From Mycobacterium neglectum (GTDB lineage Bacteria; Actinomycetota; Actinomycetes; Mycobacteriales; Mycobacteriaceae), in the NCBI RefSeq assembly GCF_002591975.1, contig NZ_NVQE01000039.1:1-52190 (forward strand): a stretch of 52,190 nt of DNA. Reading direction: 5' to 3'. Made by a program: the position numbers and the translations under genes. Shown here one piece after another: positions 32,367 to 41,057 of this stretch. The first letter of the stretch is position 1. Each line of letters begins with the position of its first letter. The notes under the pieces are model-generated. The model ran no database searches. It saw only the letters and a list, made by a program, of their open reading frames with translations, and was not told the origin of the DNA.

Positions 32367-33208
32367 GAGAGCCTACCCGCTCCGACCGTGGTGATCGCGT
32401 CGATGACGGCGGGGGGATTGTCGAGGGAGACGAACGTCCTCGCCTCTGGTACCTCGATCAGCGTCGAGTGTGGAAACAGCGCCGCGAGTCGGCGGCCGAG
32501 CGACGGGGTGAACGCGCGGTCACGCTGACCCCAGACGATGGTGACCGGTTTGGTGAACCGGGGCAGCCGCGTCGCCACGTCGGTCAGATCGGTCTCGGCG
32601 ACCGCCCGCAGCAGTCGGGCAAGGTCACGTCGGATCCGGACGTCGGTGCGGCCAGGCTCCAGCCATGAGGCCGTCAGTTGGGCATCCGGGTTGACCAGCA
32701 GGCCGAAGCCGAGCGGAGAGTGGCGCAGCGCCTTGAGTCTCATCTGCTCGAACAGCACCTTGATGGATACCGGTCCGCGCAGCAGCGCGAAGACGACATT
32801 GAACGGGAACGGCGGGAACTTGTCGAATGCGTCGCAGTTGGTCAGGACCAGCCGGCCGACGACGTCGGGGTACGCATCGATGACCAATTGGCACAGGCCG
32901 CCGCCGGTGTCATTGCCGACGAGCGTCACGTCGGAAAGGCCCAGTTCGACGACGAAATCGCGAATCATCGTTGCGACCGCGCGCGGCGACAACTCGGCGC
33001 CGTCGTGCACCGGAATCGTGTGCGAGCCCAACGGCCAGTTCGGCAGGTAACAGCGGTACCCGCGACTGGCCAGACCCTCGGCCACCTGGTCCCAGAGCCT
33101 GCTGTCGACCAGGATTCCGTGTACGAACACCACGGGCGGGTGCGCCGAGTCCTCCGGACCCAACACGCGGTACGAGATGGTGGCTTGTTCCAGTGCGATC
33201 TGCGGCAT
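32363..33208 (-). CDS. Alpha/beta hydrolase with Asp-type nucleophile elbow and no evident catalytic His
   Basis: 281 residues, core VVFVHGILVDSRLW. The nucleophile elbow reads LVGNDTGGGLCQL: aspartate, as in haloalkane dehalogenases and epoxide hydrolases, not serine. The position where the catalytic histidine normally stands, just before the last helix, reads EARTFVSLDNPP with Thr in its place. It may thus be a binding protein or use another base. ATG 33208 follows AAGGA. The divergent TetR gene 57 bp away probably controls it. Confidence 0.85.
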   Translation of the reverse strand: MPQIALEQATISYRVLGPEDSAHPPVVFVHGILVDSRLWDQVAEGLASRGYRCYLPNWPLGSHTIPVHDGAELSPRAVATMIRDFVVELGLSDVTLVGNDTGGGLCQLVIDAYPDVVGRLVLTNCDAFDKFPPFPFNVVFALLRGPVSIKVLFEQMRLKALRHSPLGFGLLVNPDAQLTASWLEPGRTDVRIRRDLARLLRAVAETDLTDVATRLPRFTKPVTIVWGQRDRAFTPSLGRRLAALFPHSTLIEVPEARTFVSLDNPPAVIDAITTVGAGRLS

Positions 33209-33224
33209 GTTCGCTATCCTTCTC

Positions 33225-33253
33225 TAACTTACAAACACTTGGTATGGAAGTTA
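33225..33253. promoter_or_regulatory. Putative TetR operator
   Basis: TAACTT and AAGTTA flank a 17-bp spacer that itself contains most of the near-palindrome TACAAACACTTGGTA (33230-33244). It fills most of the 57-bp gap between the divergent hydrolase and TetR genes. Confidence 0.4.
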
Positions 33254-33265
33254 CGTGCAGACTGT

Positions 33266-33901
33266 ATGAAAGTCAACGAGCGGACCGCGGCGTCGGCGGC
33301 GTCCCGGCGCACGCAGGCGGAACGGACGGCCATCACGCGCGCGCTGCTGGTCGGCGCCGGCCGAAAGCTGTTTGCTGACAAGGGTTTCAATGACGTTTCC
33401 ACCCAGGCGATCGTCGCTGCCGCCGGTGTCACGCGCGGCGCGCTATATCACCAGTTCGACGATAAGGCGGCACTGTTCGCTGAGGTCTACGAGCAGGTCG
33501 AGCGGCAACTGGTCGAGGACATCGCCCGTCAGATCATGGAGCGCCAGCCGCTTGATCCGCTGGAGGCGATGAGGGTCGGGGCACGCTTGTTTCTCGACGG
33601 GTGCTCGGCGCCCGATGTGCAACGGATCGTCCTGATCGACGCCCCGGCGGTACTCGGCTGGGACCGCTGGCGGGCCGTGGGAGTCAAGTACGGGCTCGGC
33701 GTGATCGAGACGATGCTCGCCCATGCGATCGCCGAAGGCGCCGTCCCCGAGCAACCGTTACGTCCGACCGCGCATGTGCTGCTCGGTGCGCTCGACGAGG
33801 CGGCCCTGTTCGTGTCCCGTGCCGCTGACCGTGAACAGGCGCGTCACGAGATGGACGCCGTGTGCGGGCGGCTGATCAGCGGGATCGCCGGTCGCGGATA
33901 G
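33266..33901 (+). CDS. TetR-family regulator
   Basis: 211 residues. N-terminal helix-turn-helix about 20-66: ITRALLVGAGRKLFADKGFNDVSTQAIVAAAGVTRGALYHQFDDKAALF. The ligand domain follows; KYGLGVIETMLAHAIAEG and HVLLGALDEAALFV are frequent in mycobacterial TetR proteins. Probably a repressor of itself and the divergent hydrolase. ATG 33266; the frame to 32678 is antisense. Confidence 0.9.
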   Translation: MKVNERTAASAASRRTQAERTAITRALLVGAGRKLFADKGFNDVSTQAIVAAAGVTRGALYHQFDDKAALFAEVYEQVERQLVEDIARQIMERQPLDPLEAMRVGARLFLDGCSAPDVQRIVLIDAPAVLGWDRWRAVGVKYGLGVIETMLAHAIAEGAVPEQPLRPTAHVLLGALDEAALFVSRAADREQARHEMDAVCGRLISGIAGRG

Positions 33902-33909
33902 CTTGCCTG

Positions 33910-34446
33910 ATGGATGACTGGATCCGGACGCCACCGACGAGAAGATTGTTGTGGGCCGCCCTCGTGTTGTCGTTGGTTCTCGGGGTGGTGCTCGTCGTGG
34001 TCGATCGGCAGGAAGCCGGCGCGGCCGACCAGGTCGGTGTGGCCCTGACCGATGAGCAGGCGGTCGAGCAGGTCGTCGGTTCGGCCAGGAAGATCGTCGC
34101 TGCGGCGCGGTTGCGGGATGCCGCCGGCAGCTACTCATTCGTACCGTGCGAAACGGAGAGCGGACCTCCCTATCAAGCGGCTCTTTATATGAGTTTTACT
34201 CTGCTGCAGAGAGATTGGGTGCGGTATCTCAACGAGGTCGCCTCGGCGATGATCGCCGATGGCTGGACGGATGCCCCCACGAAGGCCGAGCACTTCGGCC
34301 GGAAACTCACCGGTGGCGGCGTAACGGCCGTGCTGCAACGTAACCTCGACGTTCCGGGCAATGCCACCATGCGTCTGTACGGCGAGTGTCGGAACATCTC
34401 CGACCATCGAAACGACGACCCGGCGTGGACGGAAGTCAGTCTGTGA
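33910..34446 (+). CDS. Membrane-anchored hypothetical protein
   Basis: 178 residues. Short basic N-terminus, one membrane helix (about 14-33, LLWAALVLSLVLGVVLVVVD) and an external domain of about 140 residues with two cysteines (FVPCETESG, YGECRN) likely forming a disulphide. The mid part CETESGPPYQAALYMSF resembles small mycobacterial secreted proteins of unknown function. It starts 8 nt after the TetR stop. Convergent with the GNAT gene, overlapping by 11 nt. Confidence 0.72.
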   Translation: MDDWIRTPPTRRLLWAALVLSLVLGVVLVVVDRQEAGAADQVGVALTDEQAVEQVVGSARKIVAAARLRDAAGSYSFVPCETESGPPYQAALYMSFTLLQRDWVRYLNEVASAMIADGWTDAPTKAEHFGRKLTGGGVTAVLQRNLDVPGNATMRLYGECRNISDHRNDDPAWTEVSL

Positions 34447-34939
34447 GGCTGCGCTGCAGAAGGAGGGTGTCGAGCCACCGGCCGTGCTTGTATCCCACCG
34501 CGGTGAGGCGGCCGACTTCGATGAACCCGCGATTCCTGTGCAGCGCAAGGGAAGCCGCGCCATTTGAGTCCACGATGACCGCAATCACCTGACGAACACC
34601 TGCGCCGGCACATTCGGAGAGCAGTCCGTCGAGCAGCCTGCCACCGATGCCCAGCCCCAGCGCGCTGGGCGCGAGGTAGACCGAATCTTCTGCCGTGTGG
34701 CGATAGGCCGGGCGCGTCTTCCACGGTCCGCAATAGCCATAACCTGCCACCTGGCCGTCCAAGGTCGCAGTGAGAAAGGGCAATTCACGTTCGGCAACGG
34801 TGTCGAACCGCCTGCGCCACTCATCGGCGTCCGGGGGAGTCAGCTCGAAGGTTGCGACCCCGGTCAGCACGTGATGGGCGTAGATCTCGGCGATCGCATC
34901 GAGGTCATCGGTGACCGCGGGCCGGACCGCGATGTCCAT
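34436..34939 (-). CDS. GNAT acetyltransferase, phosphinothricin acetyltransferase type
   Basis: 167 residues. AVRPAVTDDLDAIAEIYAHHVLTGVATFELTPPDADEW is the family opening; the acetyl-CoA loop reads LAPSALGLGIGGRLLDGLL, lacking one Gly/Arg of the ideal QxxGxG/A; VIVDSNGAASLALHRNRGF closes the fold. Relatives acetylate phosphinothricin or methionine derivatives. ATG 34939, 7 nt downstream of the DCC gene. Confidence 0.87.
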   Translation of the reverse strand: MDIAVRPAVTDDLDAIAEIYAHHVLTGVATFELTPPDADEWRRRFDTVAERELPFLTATLDGQVAGYGYCGPWKTRPAYRHTAEDSVYLAPSALGLGIGGRLLDGLLSECAGAGVRQVIAVIVDSNGAASLALHRNRGFIEVGRLTAVGYKHGRWLDTLLLQRSLTD

Positions 34940-34946
34940 GCCGAGG

Positions 34947-35324
34947 TCAGCAGGAGACTGGATGGGACTCGCAGTAAGGGGTGGTGCCGGGAAAGCGGTA
35001 GCGATGGTCGGCCACCCAGCGGTACACCGCATCTTCAAGTGCACGAATACCCGGGATGCGGTAGATCAGCAGTGGAACTCGCGTGCCGAGCGCCGCCGAC
35101 ACCGCGGCGTTGGCGGCCTCCGCGCCTGCGTACACGCTGCCGGTTGCATCCAGCCAGCGCACCGCGTCCATCAGGCTCGCGTCGGAAATTCCGAGGCGTT
35201 CGGCGGTCCCGGGTGTCTGCAGAGGCTCCGTGAGCAGACCACCGGTCCGGTTGAGTTTCAGCAGGAAGTTCCGCGATCGCGTGCACATTCCACAGTTGCC
35301 ATCGAAGAACAGCGTTCCGGACAT
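34947..35324 (-). CDS. DCC-family (DUF393) thiol-disulphide oxidoreductase-like protein
   Basis: 125 residues. LFFDGNCGMCTRSRNFLLKL carries the DxxCxxC signature; the rest fits the thioredoxin-like DUF393 fold. ATG 35324 is chosen because the conserved region starts there. Followed by the GNAT gene after 7 nt. Confidence 0.85.
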   Translation of the reverse strand: MSGTLFFDGNCGMCTRSRNFLLKLNRTGGLLTEPLQTPGTAERLGISDASLMDAVRWLDATGSVYAGAEAANAAVSAALGTRVPLLIYRIPGIRALEDAVYRWVADHRYRFPGTTPYCESHPVSC

Positions 35325-35409
35325 AGATCTATTGTCCTCCCGGCCTCGGCTCGGCAACAGCCGGTCGGGCCGAGATCACAAAGTGAGGCGCGACACCCCG
35401 ATCCATCCG

Positions 35410-36453
35410 CTACCGGGCGGGCGGCCCTGGCGGCGCAGCATCCGGTGCGGCATCTCGGCGGCGTGCGGCCATGCCGCCGAGCGCTTCGAAAACCACGCGG
35501 TGCGCGGCGTTGACGGTCAGCTCCGCGTGGTCGTAGGCGGGCGCGACCTCGACCACGTCGACGCCGACGACGTCGTGCTCGCGGCAGAGTTGGCGCACCA
35601 GCCGCAAGAGATCCGCAGTGGTGATGCCGCCCGGCTCGGGTGTGCCGGTGCCGGGCGCGTGTGCGGGGTCAAGCACATCGATGTCGACGGAGACATAGAG
35701 CTTCTCGGCCTTGGCCAGGGCCTCATTCACCGCGTCGCGCATGACTTCCTTGAAGCCCCGCTCCCAGATCTCCTGCATGGTGTGCCACGTCATGCGTTGC
35801 TCTTGCATCCACTCGAATGTGTCCTGCGGCGGCCAATAGCCGCGGAGGCCCACCTGAACGAAATGGCTACCGGGCACGGCGCCGGACTCGATGAGCCGGC
35901 GCATCGGCGTGCCATGGCTGGCGAGGTTGCCTTCGATTTCATCGGCGGTGTCGGCGTGTGCGTCGAAGTGCACGATGCCCACGTTGCCGTAGCCATGAAC
36001 GTCGGCTACGGCGGTCGCGGCGGGCCAGGTGATCGAGTGGTCGCCACCCAGGATCACCGGCACGATGCCGCGCGACGCGATGGCGTGTACGCGCTCGCGA
36101 ATGTTGTTGTGTGAGACCTCGGTCTGCCCGTGCGGGCAGTACGCGTCGCCGAAGTCGACGACTTCGAGCCAGTCGAAGATCTCGAGGCCCAGATCCAGGT
36201 GATAGGTGCCCGGCTCGTAGGCGGTGGCACGAATCGCGCGGGGGCCGAAGCGGGCACCCGGCCGGTTCGTGGTCCCGACATCGAAGGGTGCCCCGACGAT
36301 CGCCACGTCGGGTCGCCACGACTCCAACTGTTCGACCTCGGTGAGGAAGGGCCGGTGGCCGAAAGATGTCACGCCTGCGTACGCCAGCTCGAGCTGCTCG
36401 ATCATCCCCGGCGGAAGTTCGCGCTGATGTTCGTGATCGTGACCGTGGCCCAT
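35410..36453 (-). CDS. speB: Agmatinase / ureohydrolase
   Basis: 347 residues. Binuclear manganese motifs are complete: ILGGDHSITW, VHFDAHADT and SVDIDVLDPAHAPGTGTPEPGG. Ureohydrolases split agmatine, arginine or guanidino acids into urea and an amine. The His-rich N-terminus (MGHGHDHEHQ) might bind metal. The PGTGTPEPGG form is that of agmatinase-like members, but guanidinobutyrase is possible. Located 25 nt after the thioesterase gene. Confidence 0.88.
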   Translation of the reverse strand: MGHGHDHEHQRELPPGMIEQLELAYAGVTSFGHRPFLTEVEQLESWRPDVAIVGAPFDVGTTNRPGARFGPRAIRATAYEPGTYHLDLGLEIFDWLEVVDFGDAYCPHGQTEVSHNNIRERVHAIASRGIVPVILGGDHSITWPAATAVADVHGYGNVGIVHFDAHADTADEIEGNLASHGTPMRRLIESGAVPGSHFVQVGLRGYWPPQDTFEWMQEQRMTWHTMQEIWERGFKEVMRDAVNEALAKAEKLYVSVDIDVLDPAHAPGTGTPEPGGITTADLLRLVRQLCREHDVVGVDVVEVAPAYDHAELTVNAAHRVVFEALGGMAARRRDAAPDAAPPGPPAR

Positions 36454-36478
36454 CCCTCGACCGTACCGTCGCCAGGAC

Positions 36479-36928
36479 TCAATCGGATGCGTTATGGGCT
36501 TGACGCTCAACCGAAGTGAGCGCTTCGCGCAGTGCCGGCGGGATCGGGCGTTTGGCCCAGTCCTCGGTGGAGACGACCACGTAGACGTTGTGGCCCCGCA
36601 CCGCGGATCGCTCTTCGGCGGCGGGGTCGCCGTCCCGGCTGCACAACACATTGAAGCCCAGCGCAAAGCTGGTGGATCCGATTCTCTCGCAACAGACCTC
36701 GACGCGCACGCAGTCACGCCACCTGACGGGCCCCTTGAAGTCGATCTCGCTGTGCACCACCTGGATGTCGAATCCGTTCGCGATCAAACCTGGATAGGTG
36801 ACGTCGAGATAGTCGAGGAAGCCGGTGCAGGCTTCGTCGAACCAGGTGAGGTAGTGGCCGTTGAACACGACACCCTGTTGATCGATCTCGGCGTAACGCG
36901 GTGTGATCGGCAGCGAGAACGAGGTCAC
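36479..36928 (-). CDS. Acyl-CoA thioesterase, YbgC/4HBT hot-dog fold
   Basis: 149 residues. RYAEIDQQGVVFNGHYLTWFDEACTGFL is the 4-hydroxybenzoyl-CoA thioesterase signature with the catalytic aspartate. Starts with GTG 36928. It probably hydrolyses acyl- or aryl-CoA esters. It precedes the agmatinase gene. Confidence 0.88.
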   Translation of the reverse strand: MTSFSLPITPRYAEIDQQGVVFNGHYLTWFDEACTGFLDYLDVTYPGLIANGFDIQVVHSEIDFKGPVRWRDCVRVEVCCERIGSTSFALGFNVLCSRDGDPAAEERSAVRGHNVYVVVSTEDWAKRPIPPALREALTSVERQAHNASD

Positions 36929-37034
36929 CGCATCACCCTAGCGAGCACGCTCGACCGGACTGCGGCCAATTGCGGTCAGCAACGGTTCTCGACCGCGAGT
37001 GTGTCCGTTGGCGGCACTCGGGAAGACTGGGCTC

Positions 37035-37991
37035 GTGGACATGGTGACTATCGATGACATCAGGGCGGCGGCGGAGCGAATTCGCGCGTTCGCGGTGCGC
37101 ACGCCGTTGCTGCCGGCGCTGTGGGCCGACGGGGACCGGCCACTGTGGATCAAGCCGGAGAACCTCCAGCCCATCGGTGCCTTCAAGGTGCGCGGAGCGT
37201 TCAACGCCATCGGCGCCATCGCCAACCGCGACGAGTCGGTCCGCACCCGAGGTGTGGTGGCCTACTCCAGCGGCAACCACGCCCAGGCAGTGGCGTACGC
37301 CGCCGCGGTGTATCGAATTCCCGCGCACATCGTGATGCCGGAGGAGACGCCGGGCATCAAGGTGGAGGCGACCCGTAACCACGGTGCCGAGGTGGTGCTG
37401 TGCAAAGCCGGCGAACGCGAGCGGGTGGCCGCAGAAGTACTGGAACGAACGGGCGGTGTGCTGGTCCCGCCGTTCGACCACCCCGCCATCATCGCCGGGC
37501 AGGGCACGATCGGCCTCGAGATCGCCGAGGACCTGCCCTCGGTCGAGAACGTGCTCGTCCCAGTCAGCGGTGGCGGACTGGCTTCCGGGATCGGCGCCGC
37601 GATCAAGGCGCTGTGCCCGCAGGCGCAGGTCTTCGGAGTGGAACCCGAGCTGGCCGCCGACACCGCGGAGGGACTCGTGCTGGGCCACCGCGTCGACTGG
37701 CCGATCGAGGACCGGAACCGCACGATCGCCGACGGTCTTCGGTCACAGCCCTCGGCGTTGACGTTCGCCCATCTTCAGAAGTTCCTCGACGGCGTGATCA
37801 CCGTGTCAGAGAGCGAGATCCGCAGTGCGGTGCGTGAACTCGCGGTGAAGGCGCACCTGGTCAGTGAACCCAGTGGCGCTGTCGCACTGGCGGCCTACCG
37901 TCAGGGCGGGACACCTCCTGGGCGCACAGTGATGGTCCTGTCCGGCGGGAACATCGACCCGACCGCGCTGACGGACATGCTGGCGGGATAG
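37035..37991 (+). CDS. PLP-dependent threonine/serine dehydratase
   Basis: 318 residues. PLP lysine in PIGAFKVRGAFNAI, the substrate loop SSGNHAQAVA, and the glycine-rich phosphate site VSGGGLASG. No ACT regulatory domain, so a catabolic or broad-specificity dehydratase (or serine racemase-like) rather than biosynthetic IlvA. GTG 37035 or ATG 37041. Its stop lies 5 bp from the convergent POT gene stop. Confidence 0.88.
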   Translation: MDMVTIDDIRAAAERIRAFAVRTPLLPALWADGDRPLWIKPENLQPIGAFKVRGAFNAIGAIANRDESVRTRGVVAYSSGNHAQAVAYAAAVYRIPAHIVMPEETPGIKVEATRNHGAEVVLCKAGERERVAAEVLERTGGVLVPPFDHPAIIAGQGTIGLEIAEDLPSVENVLVPVSGGGLASGIGAAIKALCPQAQVFGVEPELAADTAEGLVLGHRVDWPIEDRNRTIADGLRSQPSALTFAHLQKFLDGVITVSESEIRSAVRELAVKAHLVSEPSGAVALAAYRQGGTPPGRTVMVLSGGNIDPTALTDMLAG

Positions 37992-37996
37992 CGGCG

Positions 37997-39475
37997 TTAG
38001 TGCACGCCCTCCATCAGGCGACTTATCCAGGGGGACAACGCGAATACGATTACACCCGCGACGACGGCGACCACGCCGAGGATGCCGAAGTAGGCGAATT
38101 CGTGTGCCGGGTCGTAGTAACCCGACAACACACCCGACATCGACGTGCCGATGCCGACGGAGAAGAAGTACAACGCCATCATCTGCGCCCGGAACGCTTC
38201 GGGGGCAAGCTTTGTGGTGACCGAGAGCCCGATCGGGGACAGCAGCAATTCGGAAATCGCGAACACTGCCATGATGGCGAGCACCCACAGCGCGGGGACC
38301 GCGCGGCCCGTTGAGCCCGACATCGGTAGGAACAGCAGAAACGCCACTCCCATGCCGATGACGCCATAGGCGAACTTTCGTGGGGTGGTGGGTGCGCGTT
38401 GACCGAGGCGTGTCCACATGATCGCGAACAACGGAGAGAGCAGGATGATCCACACCGGTTCGATGGACCCGATCCAGCTCGACGGGGCGGTCCAGCCAAA
38501 GATCGACCAGTTCATCCGCTCGTCAGAGTAGATCGCGAGCACGGTGAAGATCTGCTGGAACAGCGACCAGAACACAGCATTGGCAATGAAGAGCGGAATG
38601 AACGCCCGCAGCCTGGTCCGCTCGATCGGCACCACTTTTGCACTCGTCAGCATCACGACGAAGTAGGCGATCGCCGCCGCGACAATGACTCCCGTCGTCA
38701 CCTGAGACAGATTGGACAACTTCACCAAACCCGTGGCGAACGCCGCCACGATCACCGCAACGGTGAGAATGCCTACGCCAACTGCCCAACCAATACCGCT
38801 GCGGGGTAAGGGGTTAGGCACGGTGCGGCCGTGGTCGCCGAGGTTGCGCCGGAAAATGACATATTGCGTGAGTCCCAGCGCCATCCCGACGGCTGCGGCG
38901 CCGAAGCCCCAGTGGAATCCGAGCCGGGTCTGCAGCAGGCCGGTGATGAGCGGTCCGACGAACGCGCCCAGGTTGATGCCGAGGTAGAACAGGGTGAAGC
39001 CGCCGTCGGCGCGCGGGTCGTCCTTCTCGTAGAGGGTGCCGAGTAGCGACGACGCATTGGCCTTCAAGGCGCCCGAGCCCAGTGCCACCAACACCAGACC
39101 CACGCCGACACCGGCAAGGCCCGGCACGACGGCGAGCGCGACGTGGCCGCACATGACCACCACGCCGCCGTAGAAGACGGTGCGCTCCATGCCGAGCACC
39201 CGGTCGGCGATCCAGCCGCCGAGGACCGTCGACAGATAGACCAGACCGCCGTAGGCGCCGACGATGCCGGTTGCGGTGGTCTTCTCCATTCCCAGGCCGC
39301 CGTCGGTGAGCGAGAAATAGAGGTAATACGCGAGGATCGTGAGCATCCCGTAGAACGAGAAGCGCTCCCAGAGTTCGACACCGAACAGATTGGTCAGTCC
39401 GATCGGATGGCCGAACACTGTGCGTCCGGCCGGGCCGCCTTCGATATCTCCCGCGGTATGTTCCACAGCTCCCAT
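37997..39475 (-). CDS. Proton-coupled oligopeptide transporter (POT/PTR)
   Basis: 492 residues, about 14 membrane helices. ELWERFSFYGM is the POT ExxERFxYYG motif; GGLVYLSTVLGGWIADRVLG and FTLFYLGINLGAFVGPLI are the two PTR2 signatures. Imports di- and tripeptides with protons. ATG 39475 with GGAAGG upstream; 37 extra codons in frame look non-coding. Confidence 0.92.
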   Translation of the reverse strand: MGAVEHTAGDIEGGPAGRTVFGHPIGLTNLFGVELWERFSFYGMLTILAYYLYFSLTDGGLGMEKTTATGIVGAYGGLVYLSTVLGGWIADRVLGMERTVFYGGVVVMCGHVALAVVPGLAGVGVGLVLVALGSGALKANASSLLGTLYEKDDPRADGGFTLFYLGINLGAFVGPLITGLLQTRLGFHWGFGAAAVGMALGLTQYVIFRRNLGDHGRTVPNPLPRSGIGWAVGVGILTVAVIVAAFATGLVKLSNLSQVTTGVIVAAAIAYFVVMLTSAKVVPIERTRLRAFIPLFIANAVFWSLFQQIFTVLAIYSDERMNWSIFGWTAPSSWIGSIEPVWIILLSPLFAIMWTRLGQRAPTTPRKFAYGVIGMGVAFLLFLPMSGSTGRAVPALWVLAIMAVFAISELLLSPIGLSVTTKLAPEAFRAQMMALYFFSVGIGTSMSGVLSGYYDPAHEFAYFGILGVVAVVAGVIVFALSPWISRLMEGVH

Positions 39476-39625
39476 GAGGATCACCCTTCCACTCGGCGCC
39501 GATTTCCGGCGACCGATCGAATCTCCCCCGCATCGCCGGCAAAGACACCGTTGGAGACCCTGCAGTAGCTTTCTGCAACACAGCACATTTCGATTCGGTC
39601 GTGGCAGCTGTCGGAACGGCGCCCG

Positions 39626-39639
39626 GTGAGCCAGCTCAC
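39626..39639. promoter_or_regulatory. Inverted repeat in divergent intergenic region
   Basis: GTGAGC-CA-GCTCAC, a perfect 6-bp inverted repeat in the 214-bp gap between the POT transporter and DUF7159 genes, 51 bp before the latter. Confidence 0.35.
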
Positions 39640-39689
39640 GAGGGCGCGGGTAAGGTCACCCCGAACAGATGGACGTCCGGAAGGGTGGT

Positions 39690-41057
39690 ATGGAAGCCGT
39701 ACTCGGCTTATCGGTGACGCCGTCCGCCGTCGGTCTCGTCCTCGTCGAGGGGCAAGATGCCGACGGGTCCACGGTTGACCGCGAGGCCTTCGAGATCGTT
39801 TCCGGACGGCATGCGACGCCGTTCCACACCTCGGAGCAGGCGGCCGCTGCGGTGCTGCGGACCGAGGCGATCGCGGCCACCCGCGGCCAGCGACTGCATT
39901 CGATCGGCGTGACATGGAGCGACGGCGCTGACACCGAGGCCGCGTTGCTGTTGAAATCCTTGAACGAACGCGGTTTCGACAATGTCGTTCCGGTTCGACT
40001 TCCCGAGGCGACGGAGGCCCTGGCGTGGGGCATCGCCGAGGTCATCGGATACGACGTCACCGCGGTGTGCGTGATCGAACCCGAGACGGTGATCATGCTC
40101 ATCGTGCATTCCGGCGAGGGTGCCGTGCAGACGGCCGTCAACAACGGGATCGATACCGAAGAGTCGCTGCTTCGCTGGTTGCGCGCCGTCTTCGCCAGAG
40201 CCGACTGGCGGCCCGAGGCGTTGGTCATGGTCGGCTCCGGCAGCGAACTCCACGGTGTCATGCCCCGGCTCGAGAGCATCTTGTCGGTGCCCGTGTTCGC
40301 CCCGGCCGAGTCCGAGCTCGCGCTCGCCAGGGGCGCAGCGCTCGCGTCGGCGCACAACAGCGATTACCTGCAGATCGGGCGAGCTCCCGAGCCGACACCG
40401 CGTGAGCGCCGTCGGCCCCTGACTCAAACCGCTCCGCTGGCCATGCTCGTCGCAGGTGCGGTGACGTTCGTCGTATCGGTGTCGGTCGCCGTCAGCCTGG
40501 AGGTGGCGCCCCAGCGGAACGTCGTGTCGTCAGAGTCACGTCCGGCGGCGAAAGCGTCCCCTGACGTGGCGTCGGCGGCTGTGCGCGCCGCGCTGCCGCC
40601 CGCCCCCAGGCCCGCAGCCATCCCGGCCCCGATCGCGGAATCGCCTGCGGCCCCGCCCGTCGAGGTCATGCCCCAGCCGGAAGCCACCGTCGACATCCCC
40701 GAGGCGCCACCGGTCGTTCCCGTCGACGCGCTGCCTCCCGCCGCCGAGGTGCTGCCCGCTCCGGTCGCCCCGATCGAAGCGCTGCCGCCCGGAGCCATCC
40801 CACCGGCGCCGGGGCTGGTGCCCGCGCAGCCGACCCCGGTACCGGAGCAGCGACCGGGCCTGTTGACCAGGATCAGAGACCGGCTGTCGAACATCGGCGA
40901 TAACGACGAGGTGCCACCACAAGCGCCGATGCCTGCCGCGCCGGGCGCACCGCTACCGCCACCGAACGCGGCCGCAGCGGCCCCTGAAGCGGCACCGCCT
41001 GCGCCTGAGGCCCCGGTGCCGGCACCGGGAGCGCCCCCCCTTCCACCGCCTCCGTGA
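39690..41057 (+). CDS. DUF7159 protein: actin/Hsp70-like N-domain, one TM, Pro/Ala-rich tail
   Basis: 455 residues. EAVLGLSVTPSAVGLVLVEG resembles the first phosphate loop of actin/Hsp70 folds; VMVGSGSELHGVMPRLESILSVPVFAPAESELALARGAALA resembles the closing adenosine loop. A membrane helix (about 253-275) follows, then a roughly 180-residue Pro/Ala-rich extracytoplasmic tail ending in LPPPP. DUF7159 proteins are typical of mycobacteria and of unknown function. ATG 39690 follows GGAAGG. The last codons overlap the next start (GTGA). Confidence 0.82.
   Translation: MEAVLGLSVTPSAVGLVLVEGQDADGSTVDREAFEIVSGRHATPFHTSEQAAAAVLRTEAIAATRGQRLHSIGVTWSDGADTEAALLLKSLNERGFDNVVPVRLPEATEALAWGIAEVIGYDVTAVCVIEPETVIMLIVHSGEGAVQTAVNNGIDTEESLLRWLRAVFARADWRPEALVMVGSGSELHGVMPRLESILSVPVFAPAESELALARGAALASAHNSDYLQIGRAPEPTPRERRRPLTQTAPLAMLVAGAVTFVVSVSVAVSLEVAPQRNVVSSESRPAAKASPDVASAAVRAALPPAPRPAAIPAPIAESPAAPPVEVMPQPEATVDIPEAPPVVPVDALPPAAEVLPAPVAPIEALPPGAIPPAPGLVPAQPTPVPEQRPGLLTRIRDRLSNIGDNDEVPPQAPMPAAPGAPLPPPNAAAAAPEAAPPAPEAPVPAPGAPPLPPPP

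Noticed and set aside
40560..41056. Repeat-like GC-rich DNA
   Set aside because: The repetition comes from Pro/Ala codons of the DUF7159 tail; no unit of fixed length is kept. The same holds for 47590-48030.
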